Source of the DNA: Flavobacterium defluvii
GTDB lineage: Bacteria; Bacteroidota; Bacteroidia; Flavobacteriales; Flavobacteriaceae
Assembly: GCF_900129555.1 (NCBI RefSeq)
Contig: NZ_FQWC01000005.1
Span: 299,480 to 363,479, forward strand
Direction: 5' to 3'
DNA: 64,000 nucleotides
Part shown: positions 34,881 through 43,704 of the stretch, one piece after another
Position numbering within the stretch: the stretch's first letter is position 1
Layout of the letters: the number at the start of each line of letters is the position of its first letter
Translations under genes and position numbers: made by a program
The notes under the pieces: generated by a model
Told to the model about the DNA's origin: nothing
Database searches by the model: none
What the model saw: the letters and a program-made list of their open reading frames with translations, nothing else

Positions 34881-36080
34881 TTTCCCGTCTACATAATCCT
34901 GCAGATAACTAAATCTTTCGGTTAATTTTCCGTTTTCGGTGATTTTAGCACGTTTTAAAATTCCGTCTTTGTCGCCGTTGAAGAAAGCCGGAATTACATG
35001 TTCCATAAACTGTTCTCCAAAACCTTCGCTCGCATCTTTCGGGATTTCGCACGGAAGATTGTCAACCGCCATAACAGTAACCGCAGCCGGATGGAAAAAA
35101 TCTACTTCCCTGTCTTCTAAAGGAAAATACCCGTACAAAGGCTCTGCAATTGTCGAAGAACGAACTGTACAAGCAATTGGTCCGTTTACATCGCAGGAAA
35201 TATCGGCTACAACTTTCAATTTGCAGTCACTTGCATTTAGCATTTCTTTGGTCAAAATCATTGGCGCATCACTTGCATAAAAATGACCCGCAAAATAAAT
35301 ATCTGAAACTTTTGTAAACTTTTCAAAGTCTGAAGTATAAGCTTCCGGATGTTCTACAAAATCTTTAAAATCCAAAACCTGACCGTCAATACGTTTATTA
35401 TATTCTAAAACATCTAACTGAACATAAACTGCCTGTGAATAAGTCTTATTTAAATAATTATCAACTGTTATTTCTTTTATTTTAATAGCATCCAAAATTT
35501 CCTTGGCTCCACTCCCAACCTTTCCGGTTCCGGTAACTACAAATTTCAGAGCAGGCATTGTAATGCGTTTTAAATGCTTTATCAAGTCTTCTTTTCCTGA
35601 AAGTGTTTCCGCTTTTGGAAGTTTAAATAATTCAAATTTAATTCCGAAAGCACGAATTCCGTTATAAACACCAACCATTCCGGCATATTTTCCAAAACCA
35701 ATTAATCTGCGGTCAAGAGAATCAACTATAGTTTCGTGATCATACAAATCAATATTTTTTTCTAAAATTGCCTGAAGCAGTTTTCTGTTATGCGGCTGTT
35801 TTTTAATGGTATGCGAAAAAAAGAAATACGCTTTATTTGGAATTAAATTTTCAACAGGAACTTCTTTTACACCAAATAAAACATCAGAATCTGAGACATC
35901 TTCAGTAACGGTAATTCCCATGTTTTTATATTCAGCATCCGAAAAAATTCTAATATCCGAACTTTCAACTTCTACAGAAGCTTCATGATAAAGTTGTTTC
36001 AGTCTGGCAAGTTCATTTGGAGAAAAAACAACTCTTCTGTCCGGTGGGTTTTTTCTTTCTTTTATTATTCCAAATTTCAT
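34878..36080 (-). CDS. Alanine/saccharopine dehydrogenase-like NAD(P)-binding protein
   Basis: The 400-residue protein begins KFGIIKERKNPPDRRVVFSP, the N-terminal signature of the alanine dehydrogenase/transhydrogenase family. It continues with DVLFGVKEVP, YFFFSHTIKKQPHNRKLL and a nucleotide-binding loop VVTGTGKVGSGAKEIL. The SHTIKKQ segment and DISCDVNGPIACT resemble LYS1-type saccharopine dehydrogenases and the N-terminal half of lysine-ketoglutarate reductase more than alanine dehydrogenase. The substrate is therefore uncertain. No lysine-pathway neighbours are present. Confidence 0.7.
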   Translation of the reverse strand: MKFGIIKERKNPPDRRVVFSPNELARLKQLYHEASVEVESSDIRIFSDAEYKNMGITVTEDVSDSDVLFGVKEVPVENLIPNKAYFFFSHTIKKQPHNRKLLQAILEKNIDLYDHETIVDSLDRRLIGFGKYAGMVGVYNGIRAFGIKFELFKLPKAETLSGKEDLIKHLKRITMPALKFVVTGTGKVGSGAKEILDAIKIKEITVDNYLNKTYSQAVYVQLDVLEYNKRIDGQVLDFKDFVEHPEAYTSDFEKFTKVSDIYFAGHFYASDAPMILTKEMLNASDCKLKVVADISCDVNGPIACTVRSSTIAEPLYGYFPLEDREVDFFHPAAVTVMAVDNLPCEIPKDASEGFGEQFMEHVIPAFFNGDKDGILKRAKITENGKLTERFSYLQDYVDGK

Positions 36081-36321
36081 TTAAATAAAATTAAAGCATT
36101 TATTAATATAACTTTTTACATCGTATTTGTTTCAAATATAACAAATTTAGTTAAATTTTTGTTTCTAATTTACTATTTAGAATGTTTCAAAACCGTGAGA
36201 TACTGAAAAACAAAGAAATAAGAAAAACAAGTCTTAAAATTATGTTAAAACAACGTTTTGAGATCATCAAATTTTGAGAATACAACAAAATTGAATTCGA
36301 TATATTTGTTTTTAAAGAACG

Positions 36322-37524
36322 ATGCAAATGATTTTCCTTAAAAAAACAAAGATACCACAAATACTTTTCACAGTATTGGTTTTAAGCTCTTGTGGTAATG
36401 ATAATAAAACAAAAACAGCTACAACTCCAATAGTCGAAGATACTTTACCTAAAATGAAGCCATTAGGGCCTGAACCAAAAATTTCGCAGGCTTATAAAAA
36501 CTCGGTAGTTGGCAGAATAAATCACTTTTACAATAAAAACTGGCCTAACAACAGCATGAACGGAAGCTTTTTAGTAGCCCGAAATGGTCAGATAATTTTT
36601 GAAAGATATAATGGTTTTGCCAATAAAAATGAAGGCACAAAAATTACAGCAGATACTCCTGTACAAATTGCTTCTGTCAGCAAAGTTTTAACGGCTACAG
36701 CAGTTTTAAAACTGGTTAATGCAGGAAAAATAGATTTAGACCAAAAAGTAAATACTATTTTAAAAACGTTTCCATACGAAGAATGCACTATCAGAATGCT
36801 TTTAAATCATCGCAGCGGAATGCGTAATTATGCTTATTTTACAGATCATGACAAATCGGTTTGGGACAGACATAATCAATTGACTAATAAAGATATTTTA
36901 GACATTCTGGCAACTAAAAACGTTGGTTTAGAATCTTTAACCGGAACACGTTTTGGATATTGCAATACCAATTATGCGATGCTGGCTTTAATTATAGAAA
37001 AAATTACCGGTTTAAGTTATAAAGAAGCTATGTCTGAAATGATTTTTAAACCTTTAGGAATGACACATACCTATGTTTTTGATGATGACAAAGACAGAAA
37101 AAAAATTGTTCCGTCTTATAAAGGAAATGGTGTCGAAATTGGTTTTGACTATCTTGATAATGTTTACGGTGATAAAAATATTTTCTCAACAGTTAGAGAT
37201 CTTTTAAAATTTGACCGAGCAAGACAATCGCCTGACTTTTTAAAACCTGAATTGCTAAAACAAGTGTACACAGCTTATAGTAATGAACGCAAAGGAACTA
37301 AAAATTACGGGCTAGGAATTAGAATGATTAATTGGGAAACGGGGCAGAATTTTTATTTCCACAACGGCTGGTGGCATGGTAATACTTCATCTTACATTAC
37401 TTTAATGAAAGAGCATGTTACAATTATTGCCTTGTCTAACAAAATGACAAGAAACACTTATGCAGTACGAAAACTAGCTCCAATTTTTGGCGATTATCCC
37501 TTCAATTTCAAAGACGAAGAGTAA
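36322..37524 (+). CDS. Beta-lactamase-fold serine hydrolase, lipoprotein
   Basis: The 400-residue protein has a lipobox (LVLSSC) and a class C beta-lactamase/D-peptidase fold. The nucleophile motif SxxK is SVSK in QIASVSKVLTATAVL, and the second motif YxN is YCNTN. FHNGWWHG takes the place of the usual KTG-like third motif. Such proteins include esterases, D-aminopeptidases and penicillin-binding proteins; activity on beta-lactams cannot be inferred. An ATG at 36328 would be an equally good start. Single gene. Confidence 0.85.
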   Translation: MQMIFLKKTKIPQILFTVLVLSSCGNDNKTKTATTPIVEDTLPKMKPLGPEPKISQAYKNSVVGRINHFYNKNWPNNSMNGSFLVARNGQIIFERYNGFANKNEGTKITADTPVQIASVSKVLTATAVLKLVNAGKIDLDQKVNTILKTFPYEECTIRMLLNHRSGMRNYAYFTDHDKSVWDRHNQLTNKDILDILATKNVGLESLTGTRFGYCNTNYAMLALIIEKITGLSYKEAMSEMIFKPLGMTHTYVFDDDKDRKKIVPSYKGNGVEIGFDYLDNVYGDKNIFSTVRDLLKFDRARQSPDFLKPELLKQVYTAYSNERKGTKNYGLGIRMINWETGQNFYFHNGWWHGNTSSYITLMKEHVTIIALSNKMTRNTYAVRKLAPIFGDYPFNFKDEE

Positions 37525-37531
37525 AACTAAT

Positions 37532-37567
37532 AGTCATAAAGTCGAAAGTCAAAAGTCGTAAAGTCTT
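37532..37567. repeat. Left AAGTCNA heptamer array
   Basis: Units AGTCATA, AAGTCGA, AAGTCAA and AAGTCGT in register, then one shifted by a base. It starts 7 bases after the serine hydrolase stop. Bases 37532-37550 pair perfectly with 37704-37722. Confidence 0.85.
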
Positions 37568-37661
37568 AAAATAGTTGTTAATATTGACTTTGTCCTTTTT
37601 CAAACAACCCAATTGAGGAAAATAAGAAGAAGCAATAGCTAACAAGTATTTGACTTTAAAA

Positions 37662-37722
37662 ACTTTACAACTTTCACTTTTTGATTTTCAACTTTTGGCT
37701 TTCGACTTTCGACTTTATGACT
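37662..37722. repeat. Right AAGTCNA heptamer array
   Basis: On the minus strand about eight degenerate 7-nt units (AGTCATA, AAGTCGA twice, AAGCCAA, AAGTTGA and more decayed ones) run from 37722 down. It ends about 70 bases before the tmRNA. Confidence 0.85.
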
Positions 37723-37768
37723 CTTAAATTTTTCTGAAAATTTTAATAGAAAGTAATTTCAAATAGTC

Positions 37769-37776
37769 TAAATTTG
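37769..37776 (+). promoter_or_regulatory. -7 element of the tmRNA promoter
   Basis: TAAATTTG matches TANNTTTG exactly, 14 bases before the mature 5' end of the tmRNA. Confidence 0.65.
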
Positions 37777-37790
37777 CAGACTTATTTTTT

Positions 37791-38185
37791 GGGGTCGACT
37801 GGTTTTGACAGCAAGTCGAATTGAACAGTAAGCACGTCGAGCATTGAGACCTTGCTCGTAAATATAAGATCTCAAACTTTTACACGGCGAAAATAATTAC
37901 GCTTTAGCTGCATAATCCGAATCATAGTACGATTGCGCCACGTCTCTACAAGGTAGGGAAGCTGGATTCTCCTGGAAAGCCTTGGTTTGTGGCGTTCCGT
38001 TCAGGGGAACCGTAAAAATAAACCTAGATATCCATGAGCTTCGGGTGGATTTCGAAAATTAAGAAGATAAGTGTTCGGTGGCTGTTTCTGGCCTAGCTTG
38101 ACACCGAAAATCTAATCAGGAAATAAGCGTGTAGAAAGCTCTTTAGTTGCTTGTTTGGACCCGGGTTCGATTCCCGGCGACTCCA
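37791..38185 (+). ncRNA. ssrA: Transfer-messenger RNA (tmRNA)
   Basis: The 5' end GGGGTCGACTGG pairs with the 3' end CGACTCC over seven base pairs (one G-U), forming the tRNA-like acceptor stem. The T-arm GGGTTCGATTCCC is intact. The tag reading frame at 37886-37915 encodes GENNYALAA followed by TAA, a typical Bacteroidetes proteolysis tag. The discriminator is A at 38185, and the CCA end is not fully encoded (CAA follows). tmRNA with SmpB frees stalled ribosomes and marks the product for degradation. A terminator follows five bases later. Confidence 0.97.
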
Positions 38186-38189
38186 CAAA

Positions 38190-38230
38190 AAAAATCGCAA
38201 TATCCAATTAACGTGGAAATTGCGATTTTT
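38190..38230 (+). terminator. Terminator of ssrA
   Basis: A 12-bp stem (AAAAATCGCAAT with its complement, 17-nt loop) followed by a T-run. Confidence 0.88.
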
Positions 38231-38362
38231 TATTTTTAATCTTAGCCAACAAATGTTCTAAAATTGTTTTTCTTAAAGAATTCTATTTTGCATATAATAT
38301 CTATCGAATTTATTTCTAATTTTAAAGTCAGTCATTAGCAAATTAATTATGATAAAAATCAA

Positions 38363-39178
38363 ATGCAGATTTTACCTTCCGTCCGTTTAGCACCATATAT
38401 AAAGAATTATACTATTGTTACGATTGAAAATGATCTTAACAACGAAGTATTTTATCCAAGCGGTTATGTTGATTTCATTATAAATATATCTCAAGGAGCT
38501 GCTGCTACTATTATAAATGGAAGAAAAAAAGACACTCCTGCTATAGAACTGCTTGGACATTTAACCTTGCCTACCAGACTTACAGTCAAAAAGGAAACTT
38601 CGGTACTTATTGCTCGCATTTATCCACACGCAAGTTCATTGTTTTTTTCTGATCCATTATGTGAATTTACAAATTACGCTACAGATATGTATGATGTATC
38701 AAAAAACGATAATAAAGAATTATACGAAAAAATAATGGAGGCAAAAGAACTCACCTCCAAAATCAATATTTTAGAAAATTACTTTCTTCAACAATTGAAG
38801 AAAAATGAAACCCGGTTGAAAAAAGTATCAACAGTTAAAGCCATCGGCAATATAGTTTCTCTTAATCAATCATTAGATTTACCTGCTTTAGCTCAATATT
38901 CAGGATTATCAGAAAGATATATTCAAAAACTTTACTTATCGAATATTGGTATTAGTCCATCAGCTTTTACTTCTGTATTGAGATTTAACAAAAGTCTGGA
39001 TTTAGTTCTTAATACATCCGAATCATTGACAACCATAGCGTATGATTGCGGATATTATGATCAGGCACATTTTATAAAAGAGTTTAAAAAATTTACTGGC
39101 ATTACTCCTTTTGCATCGAGATCTTCGCTGATAAAAAATGGAACCGATTTTCAACAAGCTGTCAATATCGGTTTTTAG
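38363..39178 (+). CDS. AraC-family transcriptional regulator
   Basis: The 271-residue protein has an N-terminal sensing domain of the type found in many Bacteroidetes AraC proteins (YPSGYVDFIINIS region) and a C-terminal double helix-turn-helix (about 170-255: LDLPALAQYSGLSERYIQKLYLSNIGISPSAF, then LTTIAYDCGYYDQAHFIKEFKKFTGITP). It would activate or repress a nearby or distant gene on an unknown signal. The stop codon directly abuts that of the convergent NTF2-like gene (TAG followed by CTA), with no space for a terminator. Confidence 0.9.
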   Translation: MQILPSVRLAPYIKNYTIVTIENDLNNEVFYPSGYVDFIINISQGAAATIINGRKKDTPAIELLGHLTLPTRLTVKKETSVLIARIYPHASSLFFSDPLCEFTNYATDMYDVSKNDNKELYEKIMEAKELTSKINILENYFLQQLKKNETRLKKVSTVKAIGNIVSLNQSLDLPALAQYSGLSERYIQKLYLSNIGISPSAFTSVLRFNKSLDLVLNTSESLTTIAYDCGYYDQAHFIKEFKKFTGITPFASRSSLIKNGTDFQQAVNIGF

Positions 39179-39625
39179 CTATTTCGCCAGGTGATTGCTG
39201 CTAAACATGTCACGATGCATTTTCCAGCCTTCTTTTGTATTTTTCCAAATAACAATTACTTTTCCGTCGTCTAGTTTTTTACCTTCTAAATCAGTCATTT
39301 CATAATAACTTTCCTCAGTTACGGATGTTCTAGGATCTCCATAAAGGTTTTGAATAATAAACTTAACATGAACTTTGGGTCCGTTTTTAAAAAATGAAGC
39401 TATTTGTTCGCCTCCGCATAATGGCGAAGCATTTGGAGGAAATAAACAAGCATCATCTGTATATCTCGTAAGAATAGAACCATCATTTTTGTTTGCAAGA
39501 TCTGCATAAATTTCATTACTGGCTTCTATAACCTTTCTTACGTTTTTCAAATCATTGTTTGAAGTTTGAGCGTTACACCAAAAAGTAAGCATCAATAGTC
39601 CGTTTAAAATAAATGTTTTTTTCAT
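39179..39625 (-). CDS. NTF2-like (SnoaL/DUF4440-type) exported protein
   Basis: A 148-residue protein with a signal peptide (cleavage near WCNAQ). The body has the cone-shaped NTF2-like pattern: a helix with VRKVIEASNEIYADLANKNDGSILTRYTDDACLFPPNA, then GGEQIASFF, and a C-terminal sheet ending KVIVIWKNTKEGWKMHRDMFSSN. Family members bind small molecules or act as simple lyases and isomerases. The specific role is unknown. It is convergent with the AraC gene without a gap, suggesting antisense contact between their transcripts. Confidence 0.8.
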   Translation of the reverse strand: MKKTFILNGLLMLTFWCNAQTSNNDLKNVRKVIEASNEIYADLANKNDGSILTRYTDDACLFPPNASPLCGGEQIASFFKNGPKVHVKFIIQNLYGDPRTSVTEESYYEMTDLEGKKLDDGKVIVIWKNTKEGWKMHRDMFSSNHLAK

Positions 39626-39945
39626 TGTTTAATAATTTTTAAACAAAGTAATTTATTCTTCGGGACAGGAAATTGTAAAATAACGAACAACTTAATTTTT
39701 AACCTTAAGAATAAATAAGTTTACTTTTCACACTTAAAAAAACTATCACAATAAACCCTAAAAGTGGACTATTTTACTCCTAATTTTTCATCATTTTTCT
39801 CTAACTTAGCAGTCTACATTTAAAAATGTAAGATTAAAATAAACTATGTTTTTCCGCAAAACATTGATTGAAAAAGAATTACCATACTTTCTCTTACTTT
39901 TTGCTGCAAAAAACATTCTTCTAATAATTTAGTTAATTGAAAACT
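39626..39945. other. Intergenic region upstream of the pentose phosphate operon
   Basis: A 320-bp AT-rich gap between divergent genes without a supported ORF. A near-match to the -7 box, TACATTTA, lies at about 39817. The long leader of roughly 120 nt before gnd shows no riboswitch I can recognise. Confidence 0.5.
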
Positions 39946-41355
39946 ATGAGCAAATTTGATTTTGGAATTGTAGGACTCGGTGTAATGGGCCGTAACCTGC
40001 TTTTAAATATTGCAAGCCATAAATTCGCGGCGGCTGGTCTAGACTTAGATACCGAAAAAGTAAACTCTCTTCAGCAAGAAGCCGATTCTGATCACACTAT
40101 CGAAGCTACTACAGATGTAAAACATTTCGTTGAGCTTATTCAACAACCAAGAGCTATTATGTTATTGGTTCCTGCAGGAAAACCTGTTGACAGCGCAATC
40201 GCTAGCTTATTACCTCATTTAGATAAAGGAGATATTATTATCGACGGCGGAAATACTTTTTATACCGATACTGACAGAAGATTTTTGGAATTATCTGAAA
40301 AAGGAATTCATTTCTTCGGAATGGGAATTTCAGGCGGTGAAAAAGGCGCACGTTTCGGTCCTGCTATGATGCCAGGAGGTGATCAAAAAGCATACGAAAG
40401 ACTTCGTCCTATTTTTGAAGCAATTGCAGCAAAAGTAGACGGTGAACCTTGCGTTGAATATTTAGGAAATGGTTCTGCCGGAAACTATGTAAAAATGGTT
40501 CACAACGGAATCGAATACGGAATCATGCAGTTAATCTCTGAAATTTATGACCTTATGAAAAGAGGTTATAATCTGGATGACGAAACGATTCAGAAAACTT
40601 TTGAAGAATGGAACCAAACCGATGATCTTAGATCGTATTTGATTGAAATTACCGGAAAAATTCTAAAACAAAAAGATGAAGACGGAAGTCTTTTAATCAA
40701 TAAAATTTCAGATTGGGCAAGATCTAAAGGTACAGGAAAATGGACTTCGCAAAACGCGATGGATTTGCAGGTTCCGGTTCCAACTATCGATGCAGCGGTT
40801 AACATGCGTGATATGTCGAAAACTAAGCCTGAAAGAATTGAAGCTGCTAAAAAATTAGTCTGGAATGCCGGCGAAACAAATGTTTCTCAAAGTGAAGCAA
40901 TTGCTGCCTTAAAATCTGCATTATACCTTTCTATTGTTGTGACTTACGCACAGGGATTAGCGCAGCTTCACACAGCTTCTAAAGAATATAACTACGGATT
41001 AAACTTAGAAACTGTTGCTAAAATCTGGCGCGGAGGATGTATTATTCGTGCGACAATTTTAGAAGATTTCAGAAAAGCATTTGTTACTAAATCAGATTTA
41101 CCAAATATACTTTTAGATGCTGGAATTGCTTCAAAATTAACAGAAAACCAAGCGGGAATGAGAACCGTAATTCAGTTTGCAGTTGAAAAAGGATTACCTG
41201 TTGCAGGATTGATGAATTCCTTAGCGTATTTTGATGCTTACAGATCTGCAAATCTGCCAACAAATTTAATTCAGGCACAGCGTGATTTCTTCGGGGCACA
41301 TACATACGAACGTATTGACAAAGAAGGTGTTTTTCACACACAATGGTCTGAATAA
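39946..41355 (+). CDS. gnd: 6-phosphogluconate dehydrogenase (decarboxylating)
   Basis: The 469-residue protein has the NADP-binding GIVGLGVMGRNLLLN loop, the conserved GISGGEKGARFGPAMMPGG segment and the C-terminal IWRGGCIIRATILEDFRKAF. It oxidises 6-phosphogluconate to ribulose 5-phosphate and CO2. I use the ATG at 39946; a TTG nine bases upstream is in frame but less likely. zwf and pgl follow at 26 bp and with overlap, so the whole oxidative branch of the pentose phosphate pathway is one operon. Confidence 0.96.
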   Translation: MSKFDFGIVGLGVMGRNLLLNIASHKFAAAGLDLDTEKVNSLQQEADSDHTIEATTDVKHFVELIQQPRAIMLLVPAGKPVDSAIASLLPHLDKGDIIIDGGNTFYTDTDRRFLELSEKGIHFFGMGISGGEKGARFGPAMMPGGDQKAYERLRPIFEAIAAKVDGEPCVEYLGNGSAGNYVKMVHNGIEYGIMQLISEIYDLMKRGYNLDDETIQKTFEEWNQTDDLRSYLIEITGKILKQKDEDGSLLINKISDWARSKGTGKWTSQNAMDLQVPVPTIDAAVNMRDMSKTKPERIEAAKKLVWNAGETNVSQSEAIAALKSALYLSIVVTYAQGLAQLHTASKEYNYGLNLETVAKIWRGGCIIRATILEDFRKAFVTKSDLPNILLDAGIASKLTENQAGMRTVIQFAVEKGLPVAGLMNSLAYFDAYRSANLPTNLIQAQRDFFGAHTYERIDKEGVFHTQWSE

Positions 41356-41381
41356 AACTTAAAGCAACACAACTACACACA

Positions 41382-42914
41382 ATGACTAAAAATAAACTTA
41401 AGAATCCAACAATCATTGTTATTTTTGGAGGAACCGGAGATTTGGCAAAGAGAAAGCTCTTTCCCGCTTTTCAAAATCTGTACCTTGACGGACGTATGTC
41501 TGAAAAATTTCAGATTATTGCTCTTGGAAGAGCAGAAAAAACCAATGAAGATTTTCGCAGCTATGTTTTAGAAAACCTGAATCTTTTTTCAAGAAAAAAA
41601 GGAATTTCAGATCCTGAAACAGAAAAATTTCTTTCGCATATAACCTATCATAGTCTTGATATTGACAAAGAAGAATCGTATATTGGATTAAACGAAAAAA
41701 TCAACAATTTTGACAAGGCTTTTGGCGAACGCGCTAATCGTCTTTTCTATCTTTCAATCACGCCTTCTTTCATTTCAACGATTTCAAGCAATATTAAGAA
41801 AATCGGACTTGCGGCTAATCCGAAACAAGATCGTATTATTATTGAAAAACCTTTTGGTTACGATAAAGCCTCTGCAATCGAATTGAACGAAATGCTTTCT
41901 GAGACTTTCAAAGAAGAGCAGATTTACAGAATTGATCACTATTTAGGAAAAGAAACGGTTCAGAATATTTTGGCTTTCCGTTTTGGAAACTCAATGTTCG
42001 AACCTTTATGGAGCCGAAATTTTATTGATTTTGTTCAGATTACCGTTGCTGAAGAAGTGGGCGTTGAAGAACGTGGCGGATTTTACGAAGGTGTCGGGGC
42101 TTTAAAAGATATGATTCAGAACCATTTACTTCAGATTTTATGTATGACAGCTATGGAAGCGCCTGCTTCATTAAATGCTGATGACATTCGTAATCGTAAA
42201 GCTGATGTTTTGAAATCAATACGTCGTATTAAACCGGAAGAAGTAGATCATTATATTGTAAGAGGTCAATATGCTGCAGGTGAAATAAAAGGAACTCCGG
42301 TTCCGGGATATCGTCAGGATAAAGGAATTGCTCCAGATTCTAATACAGAAACGTATGTAGCAATGAAAATTTATCTGGACAACTGGAGATGGCAGGGAAT
42401 TCCGTTTTACCTGCGTTCCGGAAAAAGAATGGAAGAAAAACAATCTTCTATTATCATTCAGTTTAAACCTGTTCCGCATTCTTCATTTTCTTATGGAAAA
42501 GAAGGTATGACACCAAACCGATTGATTATCAACATTCAGCCTTCAATGGACATTAAACTGCAGTTTATGACCAAAAAACCAGGTTTATCAATGTCTTTAA
42601 GACCTGCCGAAATGGTTTTTGATTATTTTGCCTGCTCTACAATGTCACCAGAAGCTTATGAAACGTTAATTGCAGATGCATTGTTAGGAGATCCTACTCT
42701 GTTTATGCGCTGGGATCAGGTGGAAGAAGCATGGGATGCAATTGATACGATTCAGCAAGTTTGGAAAACAACTGCCCCAAACAATTTCCCTAATTACAAA
42801 GCAGGAAGCTGGGGGCCAGAAGAAGCCGATGAATTATTGGCGCGTCAGGGACATAAATGGATTCCGAACACACAAACAAAAGAAGAACTTTTAGATGATA
42901 CAGATACACAATAA
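41382..42914 (+). CDS. zwf: Glucose-6-phosphate 1-dehydrogenase
   Basis: The 510-residue enzyme shows the nucleotide-binding IFGGTGDLAKRKLFPA motif, IIEKPFGYD and the active-site RIDHYLGKETVQN. It oxidises glucose 6-phosphate to 6-phosphogluconolactone, giving NADPH. It is the second gene of the gnd-zwf-pgl operon. Its last 20 bases overlap the start of pgl, which indicates translational coupling. Confidence 0.96.
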   Translation: MTKNKLKNPTIIVIFGGTGDLAKRKLFPAFQNLYLDGRMSEKFQIIALGRAEKTNEDFRSYVLENLNLFSRKKGISDPETEKFLSHITYHSLDIDKEESYIGLNEKINNFDKAFGERANRLFYLSITPSFISTISSNIKKIGLAANPKQDRIIIEKPFGYDKASAIELNEMLSETFKEEQIYRIDHYLGKETVQNILAFRFGNSMFEPLWSRNFIDFVQITVAEEVGVEERGGFYEGVGALKDMIQNHLLQILCMTAMEAPASLNADDIRNRKADVLKSIRRIKPEEVDHYIVRGQYAAGEIKGTPVPGYRQDKGIAPDSNTETYVAMKIYLDNWRWQGIPFYLRSGKRMEEKQSSIIIQFKPVPHSSFSYGKEGMTPNRLIINIQPSMDIKLQFMTKKPGLSMSLRPAEMVFDYFACSTMSPEAYETLIADALLGDPTLFMRWDQVEEAWDAIDTIQQVWKTTAPNNFPNYKAGSWGPEEADELLARQGHKWIPNTQTKEELLDDTDTQ

Positions 42915-43611
42915 TACAGAAGAAATTAATAAAACAGCTGCAGATCTATTTACGGCATCAGCTCAAAAAGCAATTGCTGAAAAAGGAAAATTTACAGCCG
43001 TTCTTACAGGAGGTTCTTCTCCGGCAGGGATTTACAAATTATTAGCTTCTGATGATTATAAAAACAAAATAGACTGGAGTAAAGTGTTCATTTTCTGGGG
43101 AGACGAACGCTGGGTTCCGCTTACCGATGATTTGAGCAATGCAAAAATGTCTTATTCAACTTTATTAAGCCACGTCCCTATTCCGTCAGAAAACATTTTT
43201 GAAATGTATAAAGATGGCGTTACGCCAGAAGAATATGCGGTTACATACGAACAGTCAATCAGAAAAGTTTTAGGCGAGGAAGGAAAGTTCGATCTTATTC
43301 TCTTAGGAATGGGAGACGACGGACATACGGCTTCTCTTTTCCCTGGTGAAGCAGTTTTAGAAGAACAAACCAAATGGGTTGATGCTTATTATTTAGCTCC
43401 TCAAAAAATGTATCGTATTACACTTACTGCGCCGTTAATTAATAAAGCAGAAAAAATTGTAGTAGTAGCGTTTGGAGAGAAAAAAACGCATGCTTTAAAA
43501 GAAGTTACTGCAGGAGAATATAATCCGACACTTTATCCGATGCAGTTGATTAAACCAATTTCTGGAGAGTTGTTGTTTCTTGTAGATAAAATTGCCGCGG
43601 GAGAGAATTAA
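42895..43611 (+). CDS. pgl: 6-phosphogluconolactonase
   Basis: The 238-residue protein has the SugarP isomerase-like fold with TAVLTGGSSPAGIYKLL, FWGDERWVPLTDDLSNAKM and the LGMGDDGHTASLFPG signature of DevB/Pgl. It hydrolyses the lactone made by Zwf. The start codon lies inside the end of zwf, 20 bases before its stop. It is the last gene of the operon; a terminator follows 21 bases after its stop. Confidence 0.95.
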   Translation: MIQIHNNTEEINKTAADLFTASAQKAIAEKGKFTAVLTGGSSPAGIYKLLASDDYKNKIDWSKVFIFWGDERWVPLTDDLSNAKMSYSTLLSHVPIPSENIFEMYKDGVTPEEYAVTYEQSIRKVLGEEGKFDLILLGMGDDGHTASLFPGEAVLEEQTKWVDAYYLAPQKMYRITLTAPLINKAEKIVVVAFGEKKTHALKEVTAGEYNPTLYPMQLIKPISGELLFLVDKIAAGEN

Positions 43612-43632
43612 AAAACTATTTATACAAATTAC

Positions 43633-43666
43633 AAACGTTTATGCTAAAAAGCATAAACGTTTTTTT
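43633..43666 (+). terminator. Terminator of the gnd-zwf-pgl operon
   Basis: A 13-bp stem (AAACGTTTATGCT, 4-nt loop, complement) followed by a T-run. Confidence 0.88.
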
Positions 43667-43704
43667 CTAAAATATGTAAAAGAAACAAATACCAAAATTA
43701 GTAT

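Noticed and set aside
37532..37722. CRISPR array
   Set aside because: Units are 7 nt, contiguous and degenerate, with no spacers, and no cas genes lie in the window.
39937..39945. TTG start for gnd
   Set aside because: The ATG nine bases downstream gives the family N-terminus MSKFDFGIVGLG and needs no rare start.
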